DNA of 64,000 bases, from assembly GCF_009769165.1 (NCBI RefSeq), contig NZ_CP043476.1, forward strand, positions 3,355,001-3,419,000, in the 5' to 3' direction. This DNA comes from Xanthomonas hyacinthi (GTDB lineage Bacteria > Pseudomonadota > Gammaproteobacteria > Xanthomonadales > Xanthomonadaceae). The position numbers and the translations under genes were made by a program. A model generated the notes under the pieces. That model saw nothing but the letters and a program-made list of their open reading frames with translations. It ran no database searches and was not told the origin of the DNA. Positions 7,555-16,434 of this stretch are shown one piece after another. The first letter of the stretch is position 1; every line of letters starts with the position of its first letter.

Positions 7555-7875
7555 ATGCGTGGGAACATCGCCCAATTGATGCAGCAGGCGCAGAAGATGC
7601 AGGAAAACCTGCAGCGCGCCCAGGAAGAACTGGCCCAGCTGGAAGTCACCGGCAGCGCCGGCGGCGGCATGGTCAGCGTGACCCTGACCGGCGCCAAGGA
7701 ATGCCGCAAGGTGCGGATCGATCCGAGCATCCTCTCCGACCAGGAGATGGCCGAGGATCTGATCGCCGCCGCCTTCAACGATGCGTCCAACAAGATCGAT
7801 GCCGAATCCAAGTCGCGGATGGGCGCGGCCACGGCCGGCATGCCGATTCCGCCGGGGATGAAGTTGCCGTTCTGA
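7555..7875 (+). CDS. ybaB: YbaB/EbfC-family nucleoid-associated protein
   Basis: A 106-residue protein starting six bases after dnaX. It has the YbaB pattern: N-terminal helix rich in Gln and Met ([19 protein letters not shown]), the GMVSVTLTG strand, and a Met/Pro-rich C-terminus ([12 protein letters not shown]). Members bind DNA as dimers and are almost always between dnaX and recR, as here, so a role in nucleoid or repair functions is inferred from family and context. Confidence 0.93.
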   Translation: MRGNIAQLMQQAQKMQENLQRAQEELAQLEVTGSAGGGMVSVTLTGAKECRKVRIDPSILSDQEMAEDLIAAAFNDASNKIDAESKSRMGAATAGMPIPPGMKLPF

Positions 7876-7879
7876 GAGG

Positions 7880-7972
7880 TCGGGATTCGGGAATCGGGAT
7901 TGGGGATTCGCAAAGGCAAGCGCGAAGCCACTGCTTCCCAATCCCGAATCCCGACGTCCGAATCCCGAATTC
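7880..7972. repeat. GGGATTCGGGA-type dispersed intergenic repeat forming an inverted pair
   Basis: Copies of GGGATTCGGGAATCGGGATT on the left (about 7880-7912) face CCCAATCCCGAATCCCGA on the right (about 7936-7970), so the 97-base gap between ybaB and recR can fold into one long imperfect hairpin. This kind of simple repeat is scattered through Xanthomonas intergenic regions. It may attenuate recR expression, which is inference. Confidence 0.65.
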
Positions 7973-8584
7973 ATGTCTTCCCTGCTCGAACAACTGATCG
8001 ACGCCTTTCGCGTGTTGCCGGGGGTAGGCCAGAAGACCGCGCAGCGGATGGCCTACCACGTGCTCGAGCGCGAGCGCGAAGGTGGGCTGCGCTTGGCGAA
8101 CGTGCTGGCCGAGGCGGTGGAGAAGGTCGGCCACTGCGCGCAATGCCGCGATTTCAGCGAGACCGAACTCTGCGCGATCTGCGCCAGCGCCAGCCGCGAC
8201 CGCCAGCAACTGTGCGCGGTCGAATCGCCGGCCGATCGCCTGGCGATCGAGCACGCCACCGGCTACCGCGGGCTGTATTTCATCCTGCAGGGGCGGCTAT
8301 CGCCGCTGGACGGGGTCGGGCCGCGCGAACTCGGCCTGGATCGGCTCGGGACGCGGCTGGCACAGGGCGAGATCGCCGAGTTGATCATCGCCACCAATTC
8401 CACCGTCGAGGGCGAGGCCACCGCGCACTATCTGGCGCAGCTGGCGCGCCGCCACGGGGTGCGCCCGAGCCGGCTGGCGCAGGGCCTGCCGCTGGGCGGG
8501 GAGCTGGAGTACGTGGATCGCGGCACGCTGTCGCATGCGTTCGGCAGCCGCAACGAGGTCCCGCGCGGCGGCGCAGGCGAGTAG
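7973..8584 (+). CDS. recR: Recombination protein RecR
   Basis: A 203-residue RecR. The N-terminal helix-hairpin-helix ([17 protein letters not shown]) is followed by a four-cysteine zinc motif (CAQC and CAIC within [16 protein letters not shown]), a TOPRIM domain beginning at the [13 protein letters not shown] strand, and the C-terminal Walker-B-like segment. RecR with RecF and RecO loads RecA onto gapped DNA. It sits in the conserved dnaX-ybaB-recR cluster. Confidence 0.95.
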   Translation: MSSLLEQLIDAFRVLPGVGQKTAQRMAYHVLEREREGGLRLANVLAEAVEKVGHCAQCRDFSETELCAICASASRDRQQLCAVESPADRLAIEHATGYRGLYFILQGRLSPLDGVGPRELGLDRLGTRLAQGEIAELIIATNSTVEGEATAHYLAQLARRHGVRPSRLAQGLPLGGELEYVDRGTLSHAFGSRNEVPRGGAGE

Positions 8585-8656
8585 CGGCGCGGCAGTGCCT
8601 GCACGCTGCCGAATTGGGCTATAACGACTGCCCCTTTCCGCTTTGCGACCCGGCCC

Positions 8657-9004
8657 ATGGACACCATCTTCGGCAAGATCATCCGCCGCGAAATTCCCGC
8701 CAGCATCGTTTACGAGGACGACGACGTGCTCGGCTTCAAGGACATCGCGCCGCAGGCGCCGGTGCACGTGCTGTTCATTCCCAAGCAGGTGGAGATTCCC
8801 ACCCTCGACGACCTGGCGCCGGACCAGGCGACGCTGGTCGGCAGGCTGGTGCTGGCCGCGGCCGCCTATGCGCGCGAACAGGGCCTGGCCGAGGACGGCT
8901 ACCGGGTGGTGATGAACTGCCGCGAGCATGCCGGGCAGACCGTGTTCCATCTGCACCTGCACCTGCTGGCCGGTGCGCCGCTGGGCCGCTTCGGCACGCC
9001 CTGA
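8657..9004 (+). CDS. HIT-family (HinT-like) nucleotide hydrolase
   Basis: A 115-residue histidine-triad protein. The start MDTIFGKIIRREIPA and the catalytic triad HLHLHLL near residue 99 match the HinT branch, which hydrolyses adenosine 5'-monophosphoramidates. The IPKQVEIPTLDDL segment and VMNCREHAGQTVFHLH are also typical. It is the last plus-strand gene before a bidirectional terminator. Confidence 0.92.
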   Translation: MDTIFGKIIRREIPASIVYEDDDVLGFKDIAPQAPVHVLFIPKQVEIPTLDDLAPDQATLVGRLVLAAAAYAREQGLAEDGYRVVMNCREHAGQTVFHLHLHLLAGAPLGRFGTP

Positions 9005-9060
9005 GTCCGCCGCTGGCCGGCGCATGCGGACGATTTTCCGCGGCGCTACCGGTCAAATGG

Positions 9061-9086
9061 AAAACGCCGCTTTTCAGCGGCGTTTT
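9061..9086. terminator. Bidirectional terminator between convergent genes
   Basis: AAAACGCCGC-TTTTCA-GCGGCGTTTT, a 10-bp perfect stem with A and T runs on opposite sides, placed between the HIT gene and the converging slp gene. Confidence 0.9.
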
Positions 9087-9120
9087 CTTCTCCATCATGG
9101 CACAACGCTTGCCAGCCGGC

Positions 9121-9648
9121 TTACCACCAGCCGCGGCCCCAGCCCCAGCGAGGGCCCCACGGATCCCACGGGCCGTACGGACCGTAGGGGTAGGCGGGCA
9201 CCACTTCGACCTGGCGCACCACCGGCCACAGGTAGACCACGTCGGCGTCGATCTTCGGCAGGCGGTAGTCGTATTCGCCGATGCGGGTGCTCTCGTAGCC
9301 GGAGACGTGGCCGATGAAGGTCACCTCGCGGCCGGGTTCGAACACCGCCGGGTCGTAGAAGCCGGCGCGGCAGGCGAGGAAGCGGCCGTCGCTGGCGTCG
9401 GCCGAGTCGCTGTCCGGGCGGCCGCTGGCGCTCAACGGCCGCGACAGCATCTGGAAGCAGGTCTGGCCCTGGCCGGGTTTGGTCTGGATGATCTTGCCGC
9501 CCCAACGCACCGAGGTGCCGACCTGCTGGCCGGCGACCGAGTCGCGCGGGGTGACGGTGGCGAACTGGCCTTGCAGCGGCTTGGGCGCGGTCGCGCAGGC
9601 GCCCAGGGCGAGAACGGCCAGGACGGGGAACAGCAATCGGATCTTCAT
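9121..9648 (-). CDS. slp: Slp-family outer-membrane lipoprotein
   Basis: 175 residues with a lipoprotein signal peptide ending in LALGAC (Cys about 18). The mature part has the Slp pattern VAGQQVGTSVRWGGKIIQTK and the strand-rich EVTFIGHVSGYESTRIGEYDY with a YLWPV block. The last 25 residues are a Trp/Gly/Pro/Tyr-rich tail (GPYGPWDPWGP). The ATG overlaps the stop of the transglutaminase gene in an ATGA, so it is the distal gene of the moxR-DUF58-tgpA operon. Slp proteins are outer-membrane anchored; the exact role is unclear. Confidence 0.85.
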   Translation of the reverse strand: MKIRLLFPVLAVLALGACATAPKPLQGQFATVTPRDSVAGQQVGTSVRWGGKIIQTKPGQGQTCFQMLSRPLSASGRPDSDSADASDGRFLACRAGFYDPAVFEPGREVTFIGHVSGYESTRIGEYDYRLPKIDADVVYLWPVVRQVEVVPAYPYGPYGPWDPWGPRWGWGRGWW

Positions 9649-11594
9649 CGAGATGCTCCGGTGTGCGGACGGTGCCTGCGCAGGTCGCGCAACAATGAAG
9701 CCCTGTCCGAATCAGCGCCAGCGTAGCGCGAATCGGCGAAACGCTGGCTGAGCGAAAGCAACGCGTTTGCCTCCATCACCTGCTGCACACGCGACGCCCA
9801 CAGCAGCGCCGGTTCGTGCGCCTCGCGGCCCAGGCCGAGCCGGGCGTAGCGCCGGCCCAGCCGCCGCCAGGCGCGCAGCAGCGGGTCGCGCTCGCGTTCG
9901 CCGCGCGCCAGTAACCAGGCCATCCAGCCCAGCAGCAGCGCGGCGAAGCCGGCGAACAAGGCGACCAGTTGCGCCGGCTCCAGCTTGGCGATGCCCAGAT
10001 CGCTCAGCAGCCGCTGCTGGCGGTTGGCGTCGAAGGACAGCACCAGGTCGTTCCAGCCGCGGCGCAGCCAGTCGCCGACGTCGCGCAGTTGCCAGTCGCC
10101 GCCGCCGCCCTGTGCGCCGGCGTCGCGGCCGAGGCGGTCTTCCAGGGTGTCGTAGATGCGTTCCGGGGCGACCGCGGCGGTCGGGTCCACGCGCACCCAG
10201 CCGCGTTGCGGCAGCCATACCTCGGCCCAGGCGTGGGCGTCCATGCGCCGCACCACCCAGTAGTCGCCGAACGGATTGCGGGTGCCGCCGGCATAGCCGG
10301 TGACCACGCGCGCGGGAATCCCCGCGCCGCGCATCAGCACCACGAAGGCCGAGCTGAAGTGCTGGCAGAAGCCGGCCTTCTGCTGGAACAGGAATTCGTC
10401 GACGCCGTCGCGGCCGGGCAGTGGGGTCTCCAGCGTGTAGGCGAAGTCGCGGCGGATCCATTGCAGCGCGCGCGCCACGATCGCGGCGTCGTCGGCGCCG
10501 GCCTGTTGCCGCCATTGCCGAGCCAGCGCCAGGGTGCGCGGGTTGTAGCCGGGCGGCAGCGCCAGCGCGCGCTGGCGCTGTGCGGGCGGCAGTGCGGTTT
10601 CGAAGCGCAGCGGCGGCGCCGAGCGCAGGCGCCAGCGGGTCAGCGCGCCCAGGGGGCGCTCGGTGTGCAGGACGTAGTCGGCGGAGATGCGGGTGCCCTC
10701 CGGCGCCTGCAGCGGCAGGTCCAGCGCGACCAGCTGGCGGCGGTCGGTCGGCTCGACCTCGATCTCGTAGTCCCACGTGACCGCACCGGGCTGCACCGCC
10801 GGCGCCGGCAGGTATGCGTTGCCGCGTTGCGCACGCCAGGTGCTGCCGTCGAAATCCCACAGCACCGGCCCGCGCCAGTAGCGCTGTGCCGGTGCGGGCA
10901 CGCGGCCGAAGAACTGCACGCGCAGCGCCGGGGTGTCGTCGGCCATCAGGTCCAGCCATTGCCCGGGGCTCATCGTGTCTGCCAGGCCGGGCCGCGCCAG
11001 CGCACGTTCCGGCACGCCCCACAGCGGCGAGCCCAGCCGCGGAAACAGCCAGAACGCGGCCAGCGCCAGCGGCAGGCCCAGCACCAACAGCCGGCCGACG
11101 CCGCGCAGCTGGCCGCGCAGCGGAGGGTCGGCGCTGTGCCCTTCCTGGTCGGCCAGGCGCTGCATGCACAGCAGCGCGGCGATCACCGCGGCCAGCCCCA
11201 GCAGCATCGTCGCCGGACCCTGGTCCAGCAGGAACGCGGCGAACGGCGCGAACAGGGCGAAGCCGAGCAGGCTGCGCGCGTCGCGCAGCGTCTTCAGTTC
11301 CGACGGCTTGATCGCCAGCATCGCCGCGAGCATGGCGCAGCCGGTGTCGCGGCCGAAGCGCATGCCGACCTGCCAGTAGATCGCCGCCAGCATCGCCGCC
11401 ACCAGCAGCAGGCGCAGCGCGGCCGGCAGCGGTCGCCATGCCGAGCTGGCGCCGATCAGCAGTGCGGTCGCCGCGAACAGCAGCGCCAGCGCGCCAGGCA
11501 ACTGCAGCAGCAGCGGCAGCAGCGCCAGCAGGCCGGCACCCAGCGCCCAGTGGCGGCTGCTGTCGCGCAGCGCGGGCGAGCGCGGCTCAGCCAT
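9645..11594 (-). CDS. tgpA: TgpA-type membrane transglutaminase (DUF3488/DUF4129)
   Basis: 649 residues from ATG 11594, overlapping the DUF58 gene by 8 bases. The N-terminal 170 or so residues form five to six membrane helices (DUF3488). A periplasmic transglutaminase-like core follows, with Cys about 410 (KAGFCQHFS), His about 454 (DAHAWAEVW) and Asp about 469 (RVDPTAA). One more helix near 545 leads into a cytoplasmic C-terminal DUF4129-like tail. In Pseudomonas the homologue TgpA is reported essential; the substrate is not established. The moxR-DUF58-tgpA order suggests the ATPase and DUF58 protein act with it at the membrane. Confidence 0.9.
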   Translation of the reverse strand: MAEPRSPALRDSSRHWALGAGLLALLPLLLQLPGALALLFAATALLIGASSAWRPLPAALRLLLVAAMLAAIYWQVGMRFGRDTGCAMLAAMLAIKPSELKTLRDARSLLGFALFAPFAAFLLDQGPATMLLGLAAVIAALLCMQRLADQEGHSADPPLRGQLRGVGRLLVLGLPLALAAFWLFPRLGSPLWGVPERALARPGLADTMSPGQWLDLMADDTPALRVQFFGRVPAPAQRYWRGPVLWDFDGSTWRAQRGNAYLPAPAVQPGAVTWDYEIEVEPTDRRQLVALDLPLQAPEGTRISADYVLHTERPLGALTRWRLRSAPPLRFETALPPAQRQRALALPPGYNPRTLALARQWRQQAGADDAAIVARALQWIRRDFAYTLETPLPGRDGVDEFLFQQKAGFCQHFSSAFVVLMRGAGIPARVVTGYAGGTRNPFGDYWVVRRMDAHAWAEVWLPQRGWVRVDPTAAVAPERIYDTLEDRLGRDAGAQGGGGDWQLRDVGDWLRRGWNDLVLSFDANRQQRLLSDLGIAKLEPAQLVALFAGFAALLLGWMAWLLARGERERDPLLRAWRRLGRRYARLGLGREAHEPALLWASRVQQVMEANALLSLSQRFADSRYAGADSDRASLLRDLRRHRPHTGASR

Positions 11595-12543
11595 GCGGCA
11601 GCAGCGCCAGCGCGCGCAGGCACAGATGCCGGTGGTGCGGGCCGCGGGCCGGGCCCAGCGGCGGCTGTCCCGGCAGCAGCAGGCGATAGCGGCGGCCGTC
11701 GCGCTCGGCCTCGTCGACCCAGCGTGCCAGCCGCGCGATGCAGCGCTCGTAGGGCAGCGTCGGCAGCGTGCGCCAGTCCAGCACCACGTCCACGCCGATC
11801 GGGCGTTCGTATTCGCGCAGCAGCAGCGTGTCGCGGCGCGCCGAGTGCTTCCAGGAGATCGCGCGCGGCGCATCGCCGGCGCGGTACGGGCGCAACTGCT
11901 GCAGCTCTTCGCCGAGCGCGTGCAGGCGGGTCTGGGTCGGGGTGCCGTCGCCGTGTGGCAGCGGTGGCCCATCGCGTTCCGGCTGCGGGTAGACCAGCAG
12001 CGGCGTGTCCGGCCAGAACCAGGCCCAGGCGCGCAGCAGGCCCAGTGGCTGGGTGGTGGAGATGCGGATGCGCTGCAGGTCGAGCCAGCCGCGGCGTTCG
12101 GTGGGTAGCTCCAGGTCGGCTTCGTTGCCGCCGTCGCCGTACAGGTCCAGGTAGGTGTGGCGGCCGGCATGCGCCACGCGCAGGCCGCGCCGGGGCCGGG
12201 TATCGTCGGCGGCCAGCGCCAGGCGTAGCCGCAGCGGCGTGCCGGCCGCCACCGGCTCGGCCGACAGCGCCTGCAGGTGCAGCCCCGACAGCTGCAGGTG
12301 GGCCATGATCGCGCTGGCGATGGCGGCCGCGCCGAGCAGCATCGCCAGCAGCAACGCGGGGTTGTTGTTGTAGTTCAGCGCGCCGAGCAGCATCGCGCCG
12401 AGCAGCAGCGCGATGAAGCCGCCGAACGGCGTGGGCAGGATGTAGATCCGGCGCCGGTCCAGCCGTACCGGCAGCGTTTCGGGATCGCGCGGCCGCGCCA
12501 GCCGTGCCAGCCCCTGCCGCCACTCGCGCAGCCGTGCCCGCAT
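11587..12543 (-). CDS. DUF58 membrane-associated protein
   Basis: 318 residues. Two membrane helices near 40-85 (ILPTPFGGFIALLLGAMLLG and ALLLAMLLGAAAIASAIM) anchor a C-terminal DUF58 domain with the hallmark LRPYRAGDAPRAISWKHSAR followed by LLLREYE. DUF58 proteins have a von-Willebrand-A-like fold and are nearly always encoded with MoxR ATPases. It lies five bases after moxR and overlaps tgpA, so the three are translationally linked. Biochemical role unknown. Confidence 0.88.
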   Translation of the reverse strand: MRARLREWRQGLARLARPRDPETLPVRLDRRRIYILPTPFGGFIALLLGAMLLGALNYNNNPALLLAMLLGAAAIASAIMAHLQLSGLHLQALSAEPVAAGTPLRLRLALAADDTRPRRGLRVAHAGRHTYLDLYGDGGNEADLELPTERRGWLDLQRIRISTTQPLGLLRAWAWFWPDTPLLVYPQPERDGPPLPHGDGTPTQTRLHALGEELQQLRPYRAGDAPRAISWKHSARRDTLLLREYERPIGVDVVLDWRTLPTLPYERCIARLARWVDEAERDGRRYRLLLPGQPPLGPARGPHHRHLCLRALALLPHG

Positions 12544-12548
12544 CGGCC

Positions 12549-13502
12549 TCAGTCCACCGCCACGCTGTGCAGGATCGCCTTGGCCAGCGATTGTCCGGAG
12601 GCCGATTCCTGTTCGGCCACCAGCCGGTGTTCGGCCACCGCCACGAACAGCGCCTGCACGTCCTCGGGCAGCGCATGCGCGCGGCCGAGCAGCAGCGCGT
12701 GCGCCTTGGCCGCGCGCAGCAGTGCGATGCCGGCGCGCGGCGACAGGCCCACGCGCACGCCGGGATGCTGGCGGCTGCGCGCGAGCAGCGCCTGCACGTA
12801 GCCGACCAGCGCGTCGCTGGCGTGGATCTGTTCCACGCTGTGCCGCAGCGTGGCCATGTCGGTGTCGCTGAGCAGCGGCCGCGCCTGCGCGATCAGGTCG
12901 CGGCGGTCGCTGCCGCTGAGCAGCGCGCGTTCGGATTCGGCGCTGGGATAGCCCAATGCCAGCCTAAGCAGGAAGCGGTCCAGCTGCGAATCGGGCAGCG
13001 GGAAGGTGCCCGACAGGTCCACCGGATTCTGCGTGGCGATGACGAAGAACGGCGCCGGCAGCGGATGCGTGGTGCCGTCCAGCGTCACCTGCTGTTCGGC
13101 CATCGCTTCCAGCAGCGCGCTCTGCGTGCGCGGCGGCGCGCGGTTGATCTCGTCGGCGAGCAGCACGTGCGCGAATACCGGTCCGGGATGGAACTGGAAC
13201 TGGCGCGATTGCGCGTCGTACACCGACACGCCGAGCACGTCGGCCGGCAGCAGGTCGGAGGTGAACTGCACGCGCTGGAAGCTCAGGCCCAGGCTTGCGG
13301 CCAGCGCATGCGCCAGCGTGGTCTTGCCCAGTCCGGGCAGATCCTCGATCAGCAGATGCCCGCCGGACAGCAACGCGACAAAGGCCATGCGCACCTGCTG
13401 CGGCTTGCCCAACACCAGCGCATTGACCTGTTGCTGGGCCTGCGCGAGCGCCTCGCGCAGCGTATCGGTTAGCATTTCCGGCAAGCGGGGCGGAGTAGGC
13501 AT
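12549..13502 (-). CDS. MoxR-family AAA+ ATPase
   Basis: 317 residues. Walker A is EDLPGLGKTT (53-62), Walker B LLADEINRAPP (about 115), sensor 1 FVIATQNPVDLSGTFPLP, and the lid LSPRAGIALLRAAKAHALL. MoxR ATPases act as chaperone-like motors for VWA-domain partners, here probably the DUF58 protein. It is the first gene of the operon. Only 37 bases separate its ATG from the divergent glycosyltransferase. Confidence 0.92.
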   Translation of the reverse strand: MPTPPRLPEMLTDTLREALAQAQQQVNALVLGKPQQVRMAFVALLSGGHLLIEDLPGLGKTTLAHALAASLGLSFQRVQFTSDLLPADVLGVSVYDAQSRQFQFHPGPVFAHVLLADEINRAPPRTQSALLEAMAEQQVTLDGTTHPLPAPFFVIATQNPVDLSGTFPLPDSQLDRFLLRLALGYPSAESERALLSGSDRRDLIAQARPLLSDTDMATLRHSVEQIHASDALVGYVQALLARSRQHPGVRVGLSPRAGIALLRAAKAHALLLGRAHALPEDVQALFVAVAEHRLVAEQESASGQSLAKAILHSVAVD

Positions 13503-13539
13503 CGCATTCTCGCAACGGGTTTAGGGGAGTCTAAGGGCA

Positions 13540-15387
13540 ATGCAAGGCGAACAACGTGCACGCACCACCTTCATGGTGCTGTGGATGCTGGTCACCGCAG
13601 CCAAGCTGCTGGCGGCCGCGCGCCTGCCGTTGTTCGTCGACGAGGCGTTCTATTGGCAGGAAGGCCAGCACCTGGCCGCCGCCTATTCGGATCTGCCCGG
13701 GCTGACCGCCTGGCTGGCGCGGCTGGGCGTGGCGCTCGGCGGCGATCATCTGCTGGCGCTGCGCGCGCCGTTCCTGCTGGTGTCGGCGCTGATGCCGTGG
13801 CTGATCGCGCGCATCGCCACGCGCTGGTTCGGCGCGGTGGCCGGCTGGCGTGCCGGCAGCCTGACCTTGCTGATGCCGCTGTCGGGCACGCTCGGCATTC
13901 TGGCCTTGCCGGACGTGCCGATGGCGCTGGCCACGATCCTGTGCATGGACGCCAGCGCGCGGCTGCTGCGCCAGGTCGATGCGATGAGCGCGGTGGAACT
14001 GGCGCTGGGCCTGACCCTGGGCGCGCTGAGTCATTACCGTTTCGCCGGGGCGATCGGGGTCGGCGCGATCGCGCTGCTGCTGATCCCGCAGGGCCGGCGC
14101 ATGCTGCGCGATCCGCAGGTGTGGGTGGCGCTGGCGATGGGCATCGTCGCCTGGCTGCCGCTGCTGGCCTGGAACGCCGACAACGGCGAGGCCGGGGTCA
14201 AGTTCCAGTTGATCGACCGGCATCCGTGGAGCTTCCAGCCCAGCGGCATCGCCTTCGTGCTGATCCAGGGCCTGCTGGTCACGCCGCTGCTGGCGGTGGC
14301 GATGTGGAAGGTGGCGCTGGTGGCCACCCGCGGCGGCGGCGGCGGCGGCGCGCGCGTGCAGTGGCGCTACTTCGGCCTGCTCGGTGGCGTGTCCACGCTG
14401 GGCATCTTCCTGCTCGGCTTCTTCACCGATGCCGAGCGCATCAGTTTCCATTGGCCGCTGCCGGGTTACCTGGCCTTGCTGATCGCCGCGCCGGTGATCC
14501 TGCACGGCTGGCCGAAACCGCTGCGCCGCGCGACCTGGCTGCTGACCGGGATCGGCTTGGTCGGCGCGTTCGGCTATTACCTGGCGGTGTCGGTGCCGTC
14601 GGTGCGCGAGCATGCCGCCGGCGACAAGTATTACCCGCGCAACTTCGCCGGCTGGCAGCCGCTGGCGTCGGCGGTGCGCCGCGAACTGGCGGCGATGCCG
14701 CCGGGCACGCAGCTGCTGGCCGACAATTTCAAGGTCGGCGCCGAGCTCGGTTTCGAACTGGGCGATGCGGAGATACAAGTGCTGCCGCATGCGTTGAACG
14801 ACAAGCACGGGCGCAGCGCGCAGCTGCGCCAGTGGGGCCTGCTCAGCGACGGCCGGCGCGACGGGCCGCGGCTGCTGGTGCTGTCGCCCAGCGACATGAA
14901 ATACCGGCTGCTGCTGCAGCGCTATCACGCGGTCTGCGACCTGGTCGGTCCGTTGCCGCCGCCGAAGGTGGTGTCCAGCGATCATGGCAGCCAGCGCTTC
15001 CTGCTGTTCGCATTGCCGGCGCAGCGCCTGCCTGGGCCATGCACGACGCCGGCGATGGCCTGGTTCAATGCGCCGGAGGTGGGCGACAAGGTGGCGCGCC
15101 ATTTCGAGGTGTCCGGCTGGGCATTCAAGGACGGCGTGGGCATCGCCCGGGTCGAGGTGCTGCTCGACGGCAAGGTCGCCGCGCAGGCGCGCTATGGCGA
15201 GGCCTACGACGTCACCGCGTTCTGGAAGATCTCCACCGATCCGGGCCATCCCAACGTCGGCTTCCGCGCCGAACTCGATGCCAGCGGCTTGGCGCCGGGC
15301 ACGCATTGGCTCGGCTTGCGTCTGCATGGCCGCGACGGCAGCGTCGAGGATTGGTGGGAACAGCCGATCGAACTGCGCCGCCGCTGA
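13540..15387 (+). CDS. GT39/ArnT-like membrane glycosyltransferase with C-terminal Ig-like domain
   Basis: 615 residues, polytopic. The N-terminal luminal motif LFVDEAFYWQEGQHL (Asp-Glu near 30) is the catalytic signature of GT-C enzymes of the PMT/ArnT type, which transfer a sugar from polyprenyl phosphate to a substrate outside the inner membrane. About ten hydrophobic helices span 1-370. The C-terminal 110 residues (from GDKVARHFEVSGWAFKDGVG) look like a soluble Ig-like domain in the periplasm. It is followed by a GT2 enzyme and another GT-C-like protein, suggesting a surface glycan or lipid modification operon. Acceptor unknown. Confidence 0.8.
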   Translation: MQGEQRARTTFMVLWMLVTAAKLLAAARLPLFVDEAFYWQEGQHLAAAYSDLPGLTAWLARLGVALGGDHLLALRAPFLLVSALMPWLIARIATRWFGAVAGWRAGSLTLLMPLSGTLGILALPDVPMALATILCMDASARLLRQVDAMSAVELALGLTLGALSHYRFAGAIGVGAIALLLIPQGRRMLRDPQVWVALAMGIVAWLPLLAWNADNGEAGVKFQLIDRHPWSFQPSGIAFVLIQGLLVTPLLAVAMWKVALVATRGGGGGGARVQWRYFGLLGGVSTLGIFLLGFFTDAERISFHWPLPGYLALLIAAPVILHGWPKPLRRATWLLTGIGLVGAFGYYLAVSVPSVREHAAGDKYYPRNFAGWQPLASAVRRELAAMPPGTQLLADNFKVGAELGFELGDAEIQVLPHALNDKHGRSAQLRQWGLLSDGRRDGPRLLVLSPSDMKYRLLLQRYHAVCDLVGPLPPPKVVSSDHGSQRFLLFALPAQRLPGPCTTPAMAWFNAPEVGDKVARHFEVSGWAFKDGVGIARVEVLLDGKVAAQARYGEAYDVTAFWKISTDPGHPNVGFRAELDASGLAPGTHWLGLRLHGRDGSVEDWWEQPIELRRR

Positions 15388-15438
15388 GATAGCATGGCGC
15401 GCCTTTCCACGCCCGCCGCGCAGGACCGCACGCCGCCC

Positions 15439-16434
15439 ATGCCGAGTCTTTTTTCCGCCCACGAGGCGGCCATGCCGCGGATCGCGGTGCTGGTTCCCTG
15501 CCACAACGAAGCGGCCACGATCGGCCAGGTGGTCGCCGCGTTCGCCGCGCAGCTGCCGACGGCGAGCATCCACGTGTTCGACAACAACTCCAGCGACGCC
15601 ACCATCGAGCGCGCACGCGCGGCCGGCGCGCAGGTGCGCGAGGTGGCGCTGCAGGGCAAGGGCAACGTGGTGCGGCGCCTGTTCGCCGATGTCGATGCCG
15701 ACGTGTACGTGCTGGTCGATGGCGACGCGACCTACGACGCGGCGATGGCGCCGGCGCTGATCGAGCGCCTGCTGCGCGACGGACTGGACATGGTGGTCGG
15801 CGCGCGGCGCAGCGACGAGGCCGCCGCCTACCGCGCCGGTCACCGTTTCGGCAACGTGCTGCTGACCCGCTGCGTGAGCTTCCTGTTCGGACGCAGTTTC
15901 GACGACATGCTGTCCGGCTACCGGGTGTTCTCGCGCCGCTATGTGAAGTCGTTTCCCGCGCATGCCGCCGGCTTCGAGACCGAGACCGAACTGGCGGTGC
16001 ACGCGCTGCAGTTGCGCATGCCGGTGGCGGAAGTGGCCACGGCCTACGGTGCGCGGCCGCAAGGCTCGCAAAGCAAGCTGCGCACCTGGCACGACGGCAC
16101 GCGGATCCTGCTGACCATCCTGCGCCTGTTCAAGGCCGAGCGGCCGTTGCTGTTCTTCTCGCTGGGCTTCGGCGCCTGCTTGCTGCTGGCGCTGGGGCTG
16201 GCGGTGCCGTTGGTGCTCACCTATGCGCACACCGGCCTGGTGCCGCGCTTCCCGACCGCGATCCTGTGCTCGGCGCTGGTGCTGCTCGGCTTCCTGCTGC
16301 TGGCCTGCGGGCTGATCCTGGACACGGTCACCCGTGGCCGGGTCGAGGCCAAGCGCCTGGCCTATCTGGCGATCCCGGCGCTGCCGTTGCGCTCGCCGAC
16401 GGCGCATGCCGCATCCTCTGGCGACGACGCATGA
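15439..16434 (+). CDS. GT2-family polyprenyl-phosphate sugar transferase (GtrB/DPM-like)
   Basis: 331 residues from ATG 15439; an ATG at 15394 is also possible. The GT-A fold shows VLVPCHNEAATIG, VFDNNSSDAT and the metal-binding DGDATYD, then a region with the FDDMLSGYRVFSRR motif of dolichyl/undecaprenyl-phosphate sugar synthases. Two C-terminal membrane helices (about 240-300) match the GtrB type. It probably makes the lipid-linked sugar donor used by the neighbouring GT-C proteins. Its stop overlaps the next start (ATGA). Confidence 0.85.
   Translation: MPSLFSAHEAAMPRIAVLVPCHNEAATIGQVVAAFAAQLPTASIHVFDNNSSDATIERARAAGAQVREVALQGKGNVVRRLFADVDADVYVLVDGDATYDAAMAPALIERLLRDGLDMVVGARRSDEAAAYRAGHRFGNVLLTRCVSFLFGRSFDDMLSGYRVFSRRYVKSFPAHAAGFETETELAVHALQLRMPVAEVATAYGARPQGSQSKLRTWHDGTRILLTILRLFKAERPLLFFSLGFGACLLLALGLAVPLVLTYAHTGLVPRFPTAILCSALVLLGFLLLACGLILDTVTRGRVEAKRLAYLAIPALPLRSPTAHAASSGDDA

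Noticed and set aside
9969..12308. A 779-codon plus-strand frame opposite tgpA and the DUF58 gene
   Set aside because: Low-complexity Arg/Gln/Ala translation without domains; the minus strand encodes two well-defined families.
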